NCBI GenBank assembly: GCA_964518595.1
Contig: CAZFHA010000014.1
Coordinates: forward strand, 35,057-99,056
Source of the DNA: CAZFHA01 sp964518595
Lineage (GTDB): Bacteria; Bacillota; Clostridia; Saccharofermentanales; Saccharofermentanaceae
Length of the DNA: 64,000 nt
Reading direction: 5' to 3'
In this document: positions 44,732 to 53,801 of the stretch, piece after piece
Layout of the letters: every line of letters begins with the position of its first letter
Position numbering within the stretch: the first letter of the stretch is position 1
The notes under the pieces: model-generated
Told to the model about the DNA's origin: nothing
The model's database searches: none
The model's input: the letters and a program-made list of their open reading frames with translations, nothing else
Program-made: the position numbers and the translations under genes

Positions 44732-46393
44732 TTAGAATACATATTCTCCCGCATCAATGGCTATCTGTTTTTCGTCAAGTATCGACTGATAACCAGCACT
44801 AAGGAACTGTTCCTTAGCAGCTTCATAAGTAGCTGCAAAGTCACTTTCTGGACAAGTAACACATTTAACATAGAGTTCTTGCCAGAGAGTATTAAGATCA
44901 GCCTTGTACTCTGCCACACTTTCGATCTGCACCTTGAATAAGGCGTCGGGTGTTCTGTAATCTTCTGTGTCTTTATAGTAACGAATCAGGTCATCCACAA
45001 GAGATTCATAACCGGGTGGTGACCAAGCCAGACGATTGGCTTCCCAGAAAATCTCTTCATTCTCGTAGCGCAGTCCTTCCGTAACCAGACACCAGTAATC
45101 TTTATTATTATTGGGTGATAGTGCGGACTCACCTTTAAAATCAGCGACTTTGATAGGAACACCTTTATCATTTAAGTTGTAGTTTTGACCTTCGATACCA
45201 TTTTGGAGCATAAAGAGATTCTCCGGTTGGCTCATCCATTCCAAAAACATCCACAAAGCCGCCCGTTCCATATCGGTGCTTTCATAGTTGACACCCATAA
45301 TCATACCAAAAGGCCAATAGGCACGACTCTGGGGCTTGTTGCCTTCTGGAACAAGAGCTTCCGGTGGCAATACGGCTAATTCTGCCTCAGGATTATTGGC
45401 TACTAAAGCATCAATAACGTCTGTATTACTGGCTAAATATAAGTTGAATGTCCCTACTTTTCCGGACACAAACTCAGCTTTCCATTTAGCGTCATCATCA
45501 CGCAAGTAAAACTCCCGATCCACAATTCCTTGATTATACTGATAATTCATATTCTTTAGAAACGCTTCAGTGGCTGGGGTGGTGAAATCAGCAACGGATA
45601 AATCCGAATACAAAGCTCTTTCCTTCTCTTCTACCGGCCAGCTACGGAAGGGGTAGTTATAAACAAAAAAGTTGCGAATTAAGCTTGCACCCAGAACACC
45701 CAAATTCATTTCTTTCCACTTCATCAGCATTTCGTTAAATTTTTCTTGGCTGGTCAGGTCTTCCATTTTGTATCCAGCTTTTTCTACCCAGTCTTTTCTG
45801 ATTAAAGTCGTGAAGTTATCGGCGGCCGGGCGGGTAGCAAAAAAGAAGGCATTTTCGCCGTTTATCGTGCCATATTTTTCCATCTGGTCTCCGGAATATT
45901 GCCAGAAGGTAGGTGCGTAAAAAGAGATTTCATCCCAATTTAAAGGCTGCATAACGCCTTCTCCAAAATAGGTCAAGGCCTGAGGCATATCATAGTGAAA
46001 AATCACATCCGGAGCTTTATGGGAAGCCAAAAGCTGCTGAAAGTCGTTCACTTCCGTAGAGCGACCAATAGCCACATACTTAACTTCTACATTATACTTA
46101 TCGCCAAACTCTTTTTGAATCCAGCGGGTCCAGTAGTTATCCGTTACGTTCCAGCCTTCAAAGGCACGGTCATAAACCGGAATCTCTAAGGTTACTTTTT
46201 CAGGGAAGCCGCCTGTGTAGTCGGTAAAGCTTCCCACTGTACCCTCTGCCGAGGTGCCTGGAGCTGATGTGCTATTCCCCGCAGCCGAGCTTTTGGCAGC
46301 GGTAGTGTCGGCGGTATTGCCTTGACAGGCGGCAAGGCTGCTAAGACTCAGAACAGTGGCTAAAATTAGGGCTGTAAACTTCTTTCTTTTCAT
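44732..46393 (-). CDS. Oligosaccharide-binding lipoprotein, LplA/YtcQ type
   Basis: A 553-residue extracellular binding protein with a lipoprotein signal ending SLAACQG. The larger size and the YWTRWIQKEFGDKYNVEVKY opening are typical of LplA/YtcQ proteins that bind complex oligosaccharides. GAGGAGGAG precedes the ATG. It is the third importer gene, and its partners are the two permeases upstream. With GH105 behind it, rhamnogalacturonan-derived oligosaccharides are the likely ligand. Confidence 0.92.
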   Translation of the reverse strand: MKRKKFTALILATVLSLSSLAACQGNTADTTAAKSSAAGNSTSAPGTSAEGTVGSFTDYTGGFPEKVTLEIPVYDRAFEGWNVTDNYWTRWIQKEFGDKYNVEVKYVAIGRSTEVNDFQQLLASHKAPDVIFHYDMPQALTYFGEGVMQPLNWDEISFYAPTFWQYSGDQMEKYGTINGENAFFFATRPAADNFTTLIRKDWVEKAGYKMEDLTSQEKFNEMLMKWKEMNLGVLGASLIRNFFVYNYPFRSWPVEEKERALYSDLSVADFTTPATEAFLKNMNYQYNQGIVDREFYLRDDDAKWKAEFVSGKVGTFNLYLASNTDVIDALVANNPEAELAVLPPEALVPEGNKPQSRAYWPFGMIMGVNYESTDMERAALWMFLEWMSQPENLFMLQNGIEGQNYNLNDKGVPIKVADFKGESALSPNNNKDYWCLVTEGLRYENEEIFWEANRLAWSPPGYESLVDDLIRYYKDTEDYRTPDALFKVQIESVAEYKADLNTLWQELYVKCVTCPESDFAATYEAAKEQFLSAGYQSILDEKQIAIDAGEYVF

Positions 46394-46422
46394 GTTCTCC
46401 TCCTCTTTAATCTTTTCCTATT

Positions 46423-46448
46423 AATATTAAGCAGCAAGCTGCTAATAT
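46423..46448 (-). ncRNA. Intercistronic stem-loop upstream of the binding-protein gene
   Basis: ATATTAAGCAGC and GCTGCTAATAT form a near-perfect hairpin with a two-base loop (one bulged base) in the 76-base gap between permease and binding-protein genes. No T-run follows, so an mRNA processing or stability element is more likely than a terminator. Confidence 0.45.
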
Positions 46449-46469
46449 CCTCAAATAATTGACCTTTAA

Positions 46470-47384
46470 TCACTCTTTTACCGCACCAATCATGACTCCT
46501 TGGACAAAATATTTCTGAATGAAAGGATAGATCAGCAGGATTGGTAGTGTAGCAAAAACCACGCAAGAGGCTTTCAGAACTTCCGGATTACTGATGGTGA
46601 TTTGGCTGCCTTCCAACTGAAAGCTCTCACTGGCTTGAACGATTAAATAGTAGAGTTTCAGTTGTAATGGGCGTAGGTCGGTTCTTTGTTTGATGTAGAA
46701 CAGAGCATCTTGGTAGGCATTCCAGCGACCAACTGCATAAAAGAGCGATAGAGTAGCGATAATGGGCTTGGACAAGGGAACGACAATGCTCCAGAGAATT
46801 CGAAAATGTCCGGCACCGTCAATCCGGGCTGATTCCTCAAGGCTAACCGGAACACTACTACTTAAGACATTTTTCATGATTAAAAGGTTATACGCACTAA
46901 ATGCTAGGGGCAGAATCAAAGACCAAAGGGTATCCAGCATTTGAAGAGAATTAATCAAAAGATATTCCGGTATGATTCCTCCTGAAAAATACAGGGTAAA
47001 TAAGCAAATAAAGGTTAAAACCCGCCGCCCCTTAAGCTGGGGGCGGGATAAGGCATAGGCCGCACAAGTAGTTAAAAACATCCCCAGCACTGTAAAAGAA
47101 ATGGTGACAAATATACTGATAAAAAGTGATCTTACAATACTGGTATCGGCAAAAATTTTGCGATAGGCGTCAACGGTAAAACCCTTGGGTAAAAGGAATA
47201 CCTTATTGGCAATTACATAAGCATCCGTACTAAAAGACTTTGAAATTACGTGCATGAAAGGTAGAATACAAGTTAAACAAACCAGAATAATAAATAGATA
47301 TAGAACCGCCTGCCAGATACGGCTACTTAGACTTTCTTTGTACCAATGTTTTTTTGTGACAATTTGATGTAAATCCTTGCTCAT
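46470..47384 (-). CDS. Oligosaccharide ABC permease, LplC/YtcP type
   Basis: A 304-residue permease. It has the LplC-type start (WQAVLYLFIILVCLTCILPF, then ISKSFSTDAYVIANKVFLLP), the EAA loop LEESARIDGAGHFRILWSIV, and ends FVQGVMIGAVKE. The ATG at 47384 has GGAGGTGG six bases upstream; the longer frame has none. It follows its partner by ten bases. Confidence 0.93.
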   Translation of the reverse strand: MSKDLHQIVTKKHWYKESLSSRIWQAVLYLFIILVCLTCILPFMHVISKSFSTDAYVIANKVFLLPKGFTVDAYRKIFADTSIVRSLFISIFVTISFTVLGMFLTTCAAYALSRPQLKGRRVLTFICLFTLYFSGGIIPEYLLINSLQMLDTLWSLILPLAFSAYNLLIMKNVLSSSVPVSLEESARIDGAGHFRILWSIVVPLSKPIIATLSLFYAVGRWNAYQDALFYIKQRTDLRPLQLKLYYLIVQASESFQLEGSQITISNPEVLKASCVVFATLPILLIYPFIQKYFVQGVMIGAVKE

Positions 47385-47394
47385 ACTCCACCTC

Positions 47395-48381
47395 CTACAG
47401 TAAGCCTTCTTCGCCCAGCTTCTTGGCCACAAAATCCGCCACCAACACCAAAGTCAAAGCTATTACCGATTGGAATAGCCCTAAGGCTGTAGCTCGGCTG
47501 AATTGCCCCCCCTGAATACCCCAGCGGTATATCAGTACCGGTATTGTAGTCGTAAATTCCGTAACCATAGCATTTTGCATGGCATAAATTCTTTCAAAAG
47601 AGCCACCCATTAACTTACCTAAGTTCATAATGAGCAGAATAACGATAGTACTTCGAATAGAGGGCAAGGTCACACTGAAGCATTGCCGTAGTCGACTGGC
47701 GCCATCCACGGTAGCTGATTCGTATAGTTCAGGATTAATGTTTGAAATGGCTGCCAGATAAATAATCGTTCCCCAGCCCATAGCCTGCCATACCCCAATC
47801 ATAACATAACTAATAAGCCAGTTTTTATCTTCCTGCAGGAAGGGAATCCTTTGGCCGCCCATGGCCTCAATAATATTATTTACCAGGCCAGAACTCATAC
47901 CAAAGAGTTGATAAGCAATCGCCCCAATAATGACCCAAGAAAGGAAGTGAGGCAGATACATTATCGTTTGGGAAGTCCGTTTAAACCAACGAATGCGTAC
48001 CTCATTTAGAATCAAAGCCAGAATAATTGGCATGGGAAAGCCCAGAATTAAGTCTAGGACATTTAATAGAAGCGTGTTACGCAAAGAGGGCATGAAATCC
48101 CGATGGGAAAAAACTTGCCGAAAAACATCAAAGCCTACCCAGTTACTGCCAAAGAAACCTTTGGCGATCTTATAGTCCTTAAAGGCCAAAACCAAGCCAA
48201 ACATAGGGCCAAATTTAAATAATAGAACAAAAAGCATGGGCAGTAAAAGTAAAGCATAAAGCTGCCAATCCCGCCGCAGATAAAAAAATGGACCTTTCTT
48301 TTCTAGCTGACGTTGATGCAGCAAGTCAGGCTTTTTTCTAAAACTCTTCTCAGGTATTTCTTTTTTACTTCTTGTCTCCAT
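47395..48381 (-). CDS. Oligosaccharide ABC permease, LplB/YteP type
   Basis: A 328-residue permease with a charged N-terminal tail of about 45 residues and LplB signatures (FGPMFGLVLAFKDYKIAKGF, then NWVGFDVFRQVF). The EAA loop is YESATVDGASRLRQCFSVTL. GGGAGGG precedes the ATG. First gene of the importer operon; a 480-base gap upstream should hold the promoter. Confidence 0.93.
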   Translation of the reverse strand: METRSKKEIPEKSFRKKPDLLHQRQLEKKGPFFYLRRDWQLYALLLLPMLFVLLFKFGPMFGLVLAFKDYKIAKGFFGSNWVGFDVFRQVFSHRDFMPSLRNTLLLNVLDLILGFPMPIILALILNEVRIRWFKRTSQTIMYLPHFLSWVIIGAIAYQLFGMSSGLVNNIIEAMGGQRIPFLQEDKNWLISYVMIGVWQAMGWGTIIYLAAISNINPELYESATVDGASRLRQCFSVTLPSIRSTIVILLIMNLGKLMGGSFERIYAMQNAMVTEFTTTIPVLIYRWGIQGGQFSRATALGLFQSVIALTLVLVADFVAKKLGEEGLL

Positions 48382-48863
48382 ATGCCCTCCCGAATAACCC
48401 CAACTTCATAGCTCACTACTGATGAATTTTTAGCTTTTGAATCTGCCCCTACTGTAGAGCCAAAGGCCTAACTCTGTAAATGAACAGTTTTGACAATCAC
48501 TTTCATTTTTGATTTTAGAAAAAACCCTTTATATTTAGGGCGTTTCACTAGTTAAAATGTTTTTTGATTTAAGCAAAAAGTACCGAAAGGAATCAATAAC
48601 AGAAATTATCTCTAATTTAATTATCAAAAGTGATAAAAGCAGCTCAAAAAATAAACGACTACTCACTCTTTTCCAGCCAAAAACCTAGTCAAATTGCACA
48701 ACAAAACAATCAGTAATTTTACAGGATAGACCCTCAATAACACGTTCAAAGACCACAATCATTATTCGGATACCATAGGTTTAGTGGATAGGGGCTGGTT
48801 TGGGGCATATTGGGGGCAACAGCTTTAGTCAATAGTTCAGGTAGAAATTACTTTCAGACTAGG
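48382..48863. other. Intergenic region upstream of the LplB-type operon
   Basis: About 480 bases without a gene. It contains small dyads: TTATCA/TGATAA with four bases between at 48621-48636, and CCCT/AGGG near 48525-48540. These could be regulator sites for the membrane-bound AraC sensor. No clear promoter hexamers or terminator are recognised. Confidence 0.4.
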
Positions 48864-51215
48864 TTATTCTCTTTTCCGCGCAGAGGGTTGGCTGTTAGCG
48901 GATTTAAATTCTCCTGGGGTCAAGCCCTCGTATTTTTTAAAAAAGCGGTTCAAACTCTGAACATTACGGTATCCGGTAGCAATGGCAATTTCAGAGATGC
49001 TCATCTCTTTCTCCAGAAGCAAAACTTTTGCCGCCTGAATACGAAGACAATTAATGTAATCCAGCATACTTTTCCCGGTAGATTCCCGGACGAGTTTACG
49101 CATATAGGAGTAGCTAATACCAATTTCCTTGGCCATATCTTCAAAATAAATATCTTCACTATAATGTTGTTCCAAATAGCGTAGAATCCGCCCTAAATAT
49201 CTTTCATCTTCGTGACTGCTTCGCTCCATATATTCGAGAATATCCCCATAGAAAGCCAAAAGATATTCCTGAATTTCATCTAAGGTATCGCAACCGGCCA
49301 AAGCATCATAAACATTGCCTCGATTAGCAAAAATCAACGAGGTATTGATGTTCATCTCCGACAAATACTTAATGGTAACCCCCAGTAGCTGATTATAAAT
49401 GAAGCGGATATTATCATAAGAAGTGGTTTTGTTCTCTAATATCTTAATCTGAATATTTCTAAGCTCCAGTACAATCATGTCCAATCGGCCAATAGCAATG
49501 TAATTAAGAATCTTGCTCTCAATATTCTGCGGATAAAAATATTTTTTTGTCTCTTTCTGCTGAGACTGCCAATAGATAATGGAATTACCCCCTCTGGTCA
49601 TGCGCAAAAGCACAGCTTCGGTGGCCTGTTTTGCCCCTTCGTGAATACCGGAAAGCCCCATTCTTGGCTGCCCCACTCCAATAGTCACCGTAGTTCCGAA
49701 AATATCTTCGGCTCTTTTTTGCATCTCAAGAAACAGACCTTCATAGGTGAGAACCGGCTGGTGCTCCGAGATATCCGGCCAATTAATCACCACAGCCATG
49801 TAACTATCCGCCAATCGGGAAGTGCCAATCTGTCCTGAACCTGAAAAAAGTTCCTCAATAAAGCTAAAAAACAAATAACGATGATATTCTCGGAGTTCAG
49901 AGTTAGTTTTCTTTCTGTAATCCGCATAACGGTCTAAGGCAATCACTACCACAAGAAAAAAGGCATGAGGAAAGGACTGCTTTAGCAGTTGGGCATCCTG
50001 ATCCTCCAGATGTTCTGAGGTAAGTATATTGCGCAGTGCCAACTTCCGGGCATCTTTTTCCCGGCGCCCCAAAAGCTCCGCTAATTGATTCTCATTCTGG
50101 CGAATCTTCTGGAAAGCGGCTTGCAAAAAAGCCATTTCATTCTTATCATTTACCCCTAGCATATCGCTCTCTTGGCGGAGGTTCTTGACCAACGAGCGCA
50201 TAGGCTTGGAAAGCCACTGGACAATAGCTAAGGCAGCCGCCAACCCGAAAAGTAACAGAAGAGCCATCAAAATTTGTGTGTTTCGACTCACTTCGGCGGT
50301 TTGTCCCGACAGACTGTCTAAAGACTGAATTGATAGATAGGACCAATCAAAATAGTCTGTTTTCAGGTAGGTATAGAGGGTGTCCCTGCCATCTTTCTTT
50401 TGGATAGCATAGCCGGAAAGATTGCTGGGGTTTAAGAGGTTGGGAAACGAGGCCAAAGCCTCCGCTGAAGTTAAAAAAGCCTCATCTTCAGGATCAGAAA
50501 TAATTTGCTTCTGCCCATCTAATAAATAAGTACCATAGCCGGTGCTTTCAGCCCCGGTAGGATTAAGCTTCTGGGCAATATAACTCTCCTTTAAATTTAC
50601 CACAATCGTGGCGTTAACCGCCGTAGTCAGTTTGTTTAGAGAGTAGACATAGGAAATAACATTACTACGCAGTCCTGAACTGCGTCCCAAGCGCTCCTCT
50701 GCCAGAGTAGTCTGAGACATAACCCGCGGTACCCAAATCCCTGCCGGTTGGCGGTTCTGACCGGAAAGACCTTGAAGCCAAGTAAGACTGGGGTAACTCT
50801 CTTTAGGCACGACCCCACGATCCGTTGAGATAACAAAATCCGAGTCATTTAAAATCAGAAAAACCGATTGGATTCCCGGATTGGTCTTGGCAATGGAGAG
50901 GAGCTCACGCTCAATTTTCTGCGCCCGAATGCCATTTTCGACATTTTCCTGAATAGAGCTATACTCCTTCAGAGAACCGTAGCTATTAAAATCCACGGTA
51001 GACACCCAGCGCTGAACGCCAGAGCTTATGTTCCCCAAAATACTTTCGGTCACCTGACGGCCAGACTGCAAATTTTGTACCGATACTGATGCCAGCTCGG
51101 CCTGAGAATATTGATAGATTGAGTAATTACTGTAATAGGTCAGAATCGCACAAGGTATAACCAAGATAAGAAATAGTATTAACGTCAGTTGAATAGCAAA
51201 GGGTAGTTTTTTCAA
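48864..51215 (-). CDS. Membrane-bound AraC-family sensor-regulator (YtdP-like)
   Basis: A 783-residue one-component regulator. A membrane helix at about 8-28, an extracellular sensor domain of about 270 residues, a second helix near 300-322 (QILMALLLLFGLAAALAIVQ), a middle cytoplasmic region, and a C-terminal AraC double helix-turn-helix (FEDMAKEIGISYSYMRKLVR, IAIATGYRNVQSLNRFFKKY). In Bacillus the similar YtdP lies beside the YtcQ/YtcP/YteP rhamnogalacturonan importer, so it probably activates the operon that begins at 48381. Confidence 0.92.
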   Translation of the reverse strand: MKKLPFAIQLTLILFLILVIPCAILTYYSNYSIYQYSQAELASVSVQNLQSGRQVTESILGNISSGVQRWVSTVDFNSYGSLKEYSSIQENVENGIRAQKIERELLSIAKTNPGIQSVFLILNDSDFVISTDRGVVPKESYPSLTWLQGLSGQNRQPAGIWVPRVMSQTTLAEERLGRSSGLRSNVISYVYSLNKLTTAVNATIVVNLKESYIAQKLNPTGAESTGYGTYLLDGQKQIISDPEDEAFLTSAEALASFPNLLNPSNLSGYAIQKKDGRDTLYTYLKTDYFDWSYLSIQSLDSLSGQTAEVSRNTQILMALLLLFGLAAALAIVQWLSKPMRSLVKNLRQESDMLGVNDKNEMAFLQAAFQKIRQNENQLAELLGRREKDARKLALRNILTSEHLEDQDAQLLKQSFPHAFFLVVVIALDRYADYRKKTNSELREYHRYLFFSFIEELFSGSGQIGTSRLADSYMAVVINWPDISEHQPVLTYEGLFLEMQKRAEDIFGTTVTIGVGQPRMGLSGIHEGAKQATEAVLLRMTRGGNSIIYWQSQQKETKKYFYPQNIESKILNYIAIGRLDMIVLELRNIQIKILENKTTSYDNIRFIYNQLLGVTIKYLSEMNINTSLIFANRGNVYDALAGCDTLDEIQEYLLAFYGDILEYMERSSHEDERYLGRILRYLEQHYSEDIYFEDMAKEIGISYSYMRKLVRESTGKSMLDYINCLRIQAAKVLLLEKEMSISEIAIATGYRNVQSLNRFFKKYEGLTPGEFKSANSQPSARKRE

Positions 51216-51244
51216 CAGAATCCCTCCCTAGAACAAGAATGATG

Positions 51245-53398
51245 TTAAGAAAGAAGTGGCAAGTACCGGCATTCCCATCCTTCTAAATTACAATGTATTA
51301 TACCCTTTCCCGTAGTGATATTACCCTCTTGTTTTAGACCTGTTATATTATTCACCACTAAAATTTGACTCTCCGGGAAAAAATTACATTCCAAATACCT
51401 GTTATCTGCCAGATAATTCACTTTTTCCTTGACGCGATTTCCAAAATGCAGTAAAAGTTGCCGTAGGAAAGAGCAGTTATCGGCACTATGAGAATAAGAG
51501 GCCAGATAAATACCGTAACCTTCATGAAAAGCATTCACCGTTAGAAGCGGATTGTCTTCATGAGCCAGCCAGACCTTCGTCTTTGGACTGGTCAGGAAAA
51601 CCCCTTCCAAAGGCTTCTCGATCTGGGGTAAGGCCAAAGCAGCCTCCTCAACGGTAAAGAACCAGCGTCCATGACAGATACGCTCTCCCCTTTCCCTATC
51701 CACCCCCAAGACCGCTGCCATGCGAAAAAAATTACTATAGCCTGCTAAAGCCGAGGGCTCACCTACTCCCAAAAATACTCCACCCCCAGCTGCCCAAAGG
51801 GTTAGAGCCGAAATCAACTTTTCATTATGCCAAATCCTACCCCCACTCCAACTACTTCCCTCGGTTCCGGCATTAATAATCACATCAACGCCCTCTGGAA
51901 TACCTTGCTCCAGATCCTCCGCCCCAAAGAAAGATATCTGCACCGGGAAGCCGGAAAGGCTTTCTAACAGATTAATCAGATCCAAGTTAGGATTTTCGTG
52001 AAAATGTCCCGAACAAGTGAAGCTGCGCAAGCTCCCCCAAGCAGTCAAAACTGCCACGTGAACCGGTAGTAAAAGTGGCTTTCCCTCTCGATGTAGCGCC
52101 TGAATCTGTCGAAACTCCTCTGTAATAGAACGAATCTGCGCTACGAAATCCGGAAAACCCTCTGTTAGGTGTAAATACCCACCTAATCCAATCCGGTCAA
52201 TGGGTACTTGCAGTAAAGCCCGTCGAATCTGGCGCCAATAGCTTCGCGCTTCTTCGGCAGGGTCTCCACCAATCATAAAGCTGGGAGCGCCACCCAAACC
52301 GGTGGGAAATAAATAAGGATGGAGCCGCAGCTCCTTCGCCGCCGCGCCAGACACTCCGGCACAAAGACGCACCTCAAAGCCGGAAAAAACACATTTAATC
52401 AGACCATCAAAGCCAAATTCGGCAAAATTCGGACTATAGGGTTCCAGACCGATCCAACTGTCATCATAAAAAACAAACGCCTTCTTCTGATACTGATGCA
52501 CCACCGCTACTAATTTTCGGCCAAAATCCAAAACAAGGCGCTGTACAAAGGCCATCCAATCCTTTTGCCGCTCTGAGGGCGCTCTGTGGGTAGCATGAAA
52601 ATAGCCCTTATGAATAAAATCCTCCGCCGACAAGTGATATCCATATTGCTGAGAAAACAAAGCCAACGCTCTGGGACTTACGGTAAAATCATAAGAAGCC
52701 CAGTCTGTAAAAAGATGACGATTCCTGACATCCGCTCCCCAAATCCAGGCAAAGTTATAAAACAACGAGGTAAAGCGTACCACTTGGGTATGAGGATGAC
52801 TTTCACACCAGTCCCTTAGCCACAGAAGTAAATACTCTTGAACTTCGGGATAAACTGGATCTAACTGCATAATATGCTCTTGATTCCAGTTATTCGTTGT
52901 ATGGTTATACATGGATATCTCTTCCCAGATTCGATATGCCAGAAAATTCACTGTATAGGAATGCCCTGGGATAAGATTCGTCATATAGACACATCCCGCC
53001 TCATAGTGCCAGTGGGAAGAAGGCAATTCCTGATTCGTGGTACGGTCAAAGACCTGCCAGAGAGCCAAGGCTTCCGGCAATTCGTTAAGGTTGAATTGTT
53101 CGGAAAAATAGCCTGCCAACAAATCAACACAGCCCCAATCCTCCAGAACCGTCACAGGCCGACTCATCAAAAACACTTGCTGCCGAGAAAAAAGATTATC
53201 CTTTATCCATTGGTTATGACCCCGAATAATACAGATCGTCGAGTAAATCTCATAGCCAGCCTCCACAATCTCTGCCGACAAAGCTGTACCATCACTGTCC
53301 CTCACAGCGTCAGCCCCCCACTCTTTGGCCAAAGAAAAAGTAAGTTCCTCATAACCGGCTTCACCCGGCAAGGTAAATCCGCCACTATACCTACTCAT
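51245..53398 (-). CDS. GH112 beta-galactoside phosphorylase (probable galactosyl-rhamnose type)
   Basis: A 717-residue cytoplasmic phosphorylase. Family start: GGFTLPGEAGYEELTF, then KEWGADAVRDSDGTAL. The proton donor region is YDDSWIG (Asp 312-313). GH112 enzymes split Gal-beta-1,3-HexNAc (lacto-N-biose) or Gal-beta-1,4-rhamnose into galactose-1-phosphate and the second sugar. The neighbours (GH105, LplABC, GH51) point to rhamnogalacturonan side chains, hence the galactosyl-rhamnose type by inference. The ATG at 53398 follows GAGGAGGG; the longer frame adds 20 unsupported residues. It lies just upstream of the sensor gene, same strand. Confidence 0.93.
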   Translation of the reverse strand: MSRYSGGFTLPGEAGYEELTFSLAKEWGADAVRDSDGTALSAEIVEAGYEIYSTICIIRGHNQWIKDNLFSRQQVFLMSRPVTVLEDWGCVDLLAGYFSEQFNLNELPEALALWQVFDRTTNQELPSSHWHYEAGCVYMTNLIPGHSYTVNFLAYRIWEEISMYNHTTNNWNQEHIMQLDPVYPEVQEYLLLWLRDWCESHPHTQVVRFTSLFYNFAWIWGADVRNRHLFTDWASYDFTVSPRALALFSQQYGYHLSAEDFIHKGYFHATHRAPSERQKDWMAFVQRLVLDFGRKLVAVVHQYQKKAFVFYDDSWIGLEPYSPNFAEFGFDGLIKCVFSGFEVRLCAGVSGAAAKELRLHPYLFPTGLGGAPSFMIGGDPAEEARSYWRQIRRALLQVPIDRIGLGGYLHLTEGFPDFVAQIRSITEEFRQIQALHREGKPLLLPVHVAVLTAWGSLRSFTCSGHFHENPNLDLINLLESLSGFPVQISFFGAEDLEQGIPEGVDVIINAGTEGSSWSGGRIWHNEKLISALTLWAAGGGVFLGVGEPSALAGYSNFFRMAAVLGVDRERGERICHGRWFFTVEEAALALPQIEKPLEGVFLTSPKTKVWLAHEDNPLLTVNAFHEGYGIYLASYSHSADNCSFLRQLLLHFGNRVKEKVNYLADNRYLECNFFPESQILVVNNITGLKQEGNITTGKGIIHCNLEGWECRYLPLLS

Positions 53399-53546
53399 AT
53401 CAAACCCTCCTCGTAGCTCGCATTTATACGCCGTCCTAAAGAATCTTGCTTGCTCCAATCAGTCCCCTTATATAGACAAAATAAACCCTGGTAAAAATTC
53501 TGCCTTACTACCAAAAGGCCATCAAATTACTATACATAGCAGTCCC

Positions 53547-53801
53547 TCACCAAGAGGGCATAACCGCCGGACAGTGCATCTGAACCTGAGCGGCACGCAA
53601 TTCAACAAAGCAACCGCACTGCATACAAACACCCATATCCAGATCTTTACAACCCAGACAAGCCTTTAGCCGTAGCTCGTACTGCACCTCCGACACCCGA
53701 TCAGCCTCCGGTAGCTGTTGCCGATATTCCTCTATCTGCCGCCCAAGATCGCCACCCTCACCATCACGAATCAAGCAAGCCTTACACTGTCTTTGTATCA
53801 C
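53547..53801 (-). CDS. DUF6171-like small cysteine-rich protein
   Basis: About 84 residues, probably metal-binding: CKACLIRD at the start, CLGCKDLDMGVCMQCGCFVE in the second half and HCP near the end. The Cys spacing and the end CGCFVExRAA...HCP match DUF6171 proteins of Clostridia. The start is uncertain; GTG at 53801 is used because the longer frame lies inside the GH51 gene. It overlaps the GH51 end by about 20 bases and lies before GH112, so it belongs to this operon. Confidence 0.75.
   Translation of the reverse strand: MIQRQCKACLIRDGEGGDLGRQIEEYRQQLPEADRVSEVQYELRLKACLGCKDLDMGVCMQCGCFVELRAAQVQMHCPAVMPSW

Noticed and set aside
48520..48640. Riboswitch-like structure upstream of the LplB-type operon
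   Set aside because: Only small dyads are visible, with no conserved riboswitch core that I recognise.
52874..53416. A 180-codon plus-strand frame antisense to GH112
   Set aside because: Fully covered by the well-supported GH112 gene and without a recognisable domain.
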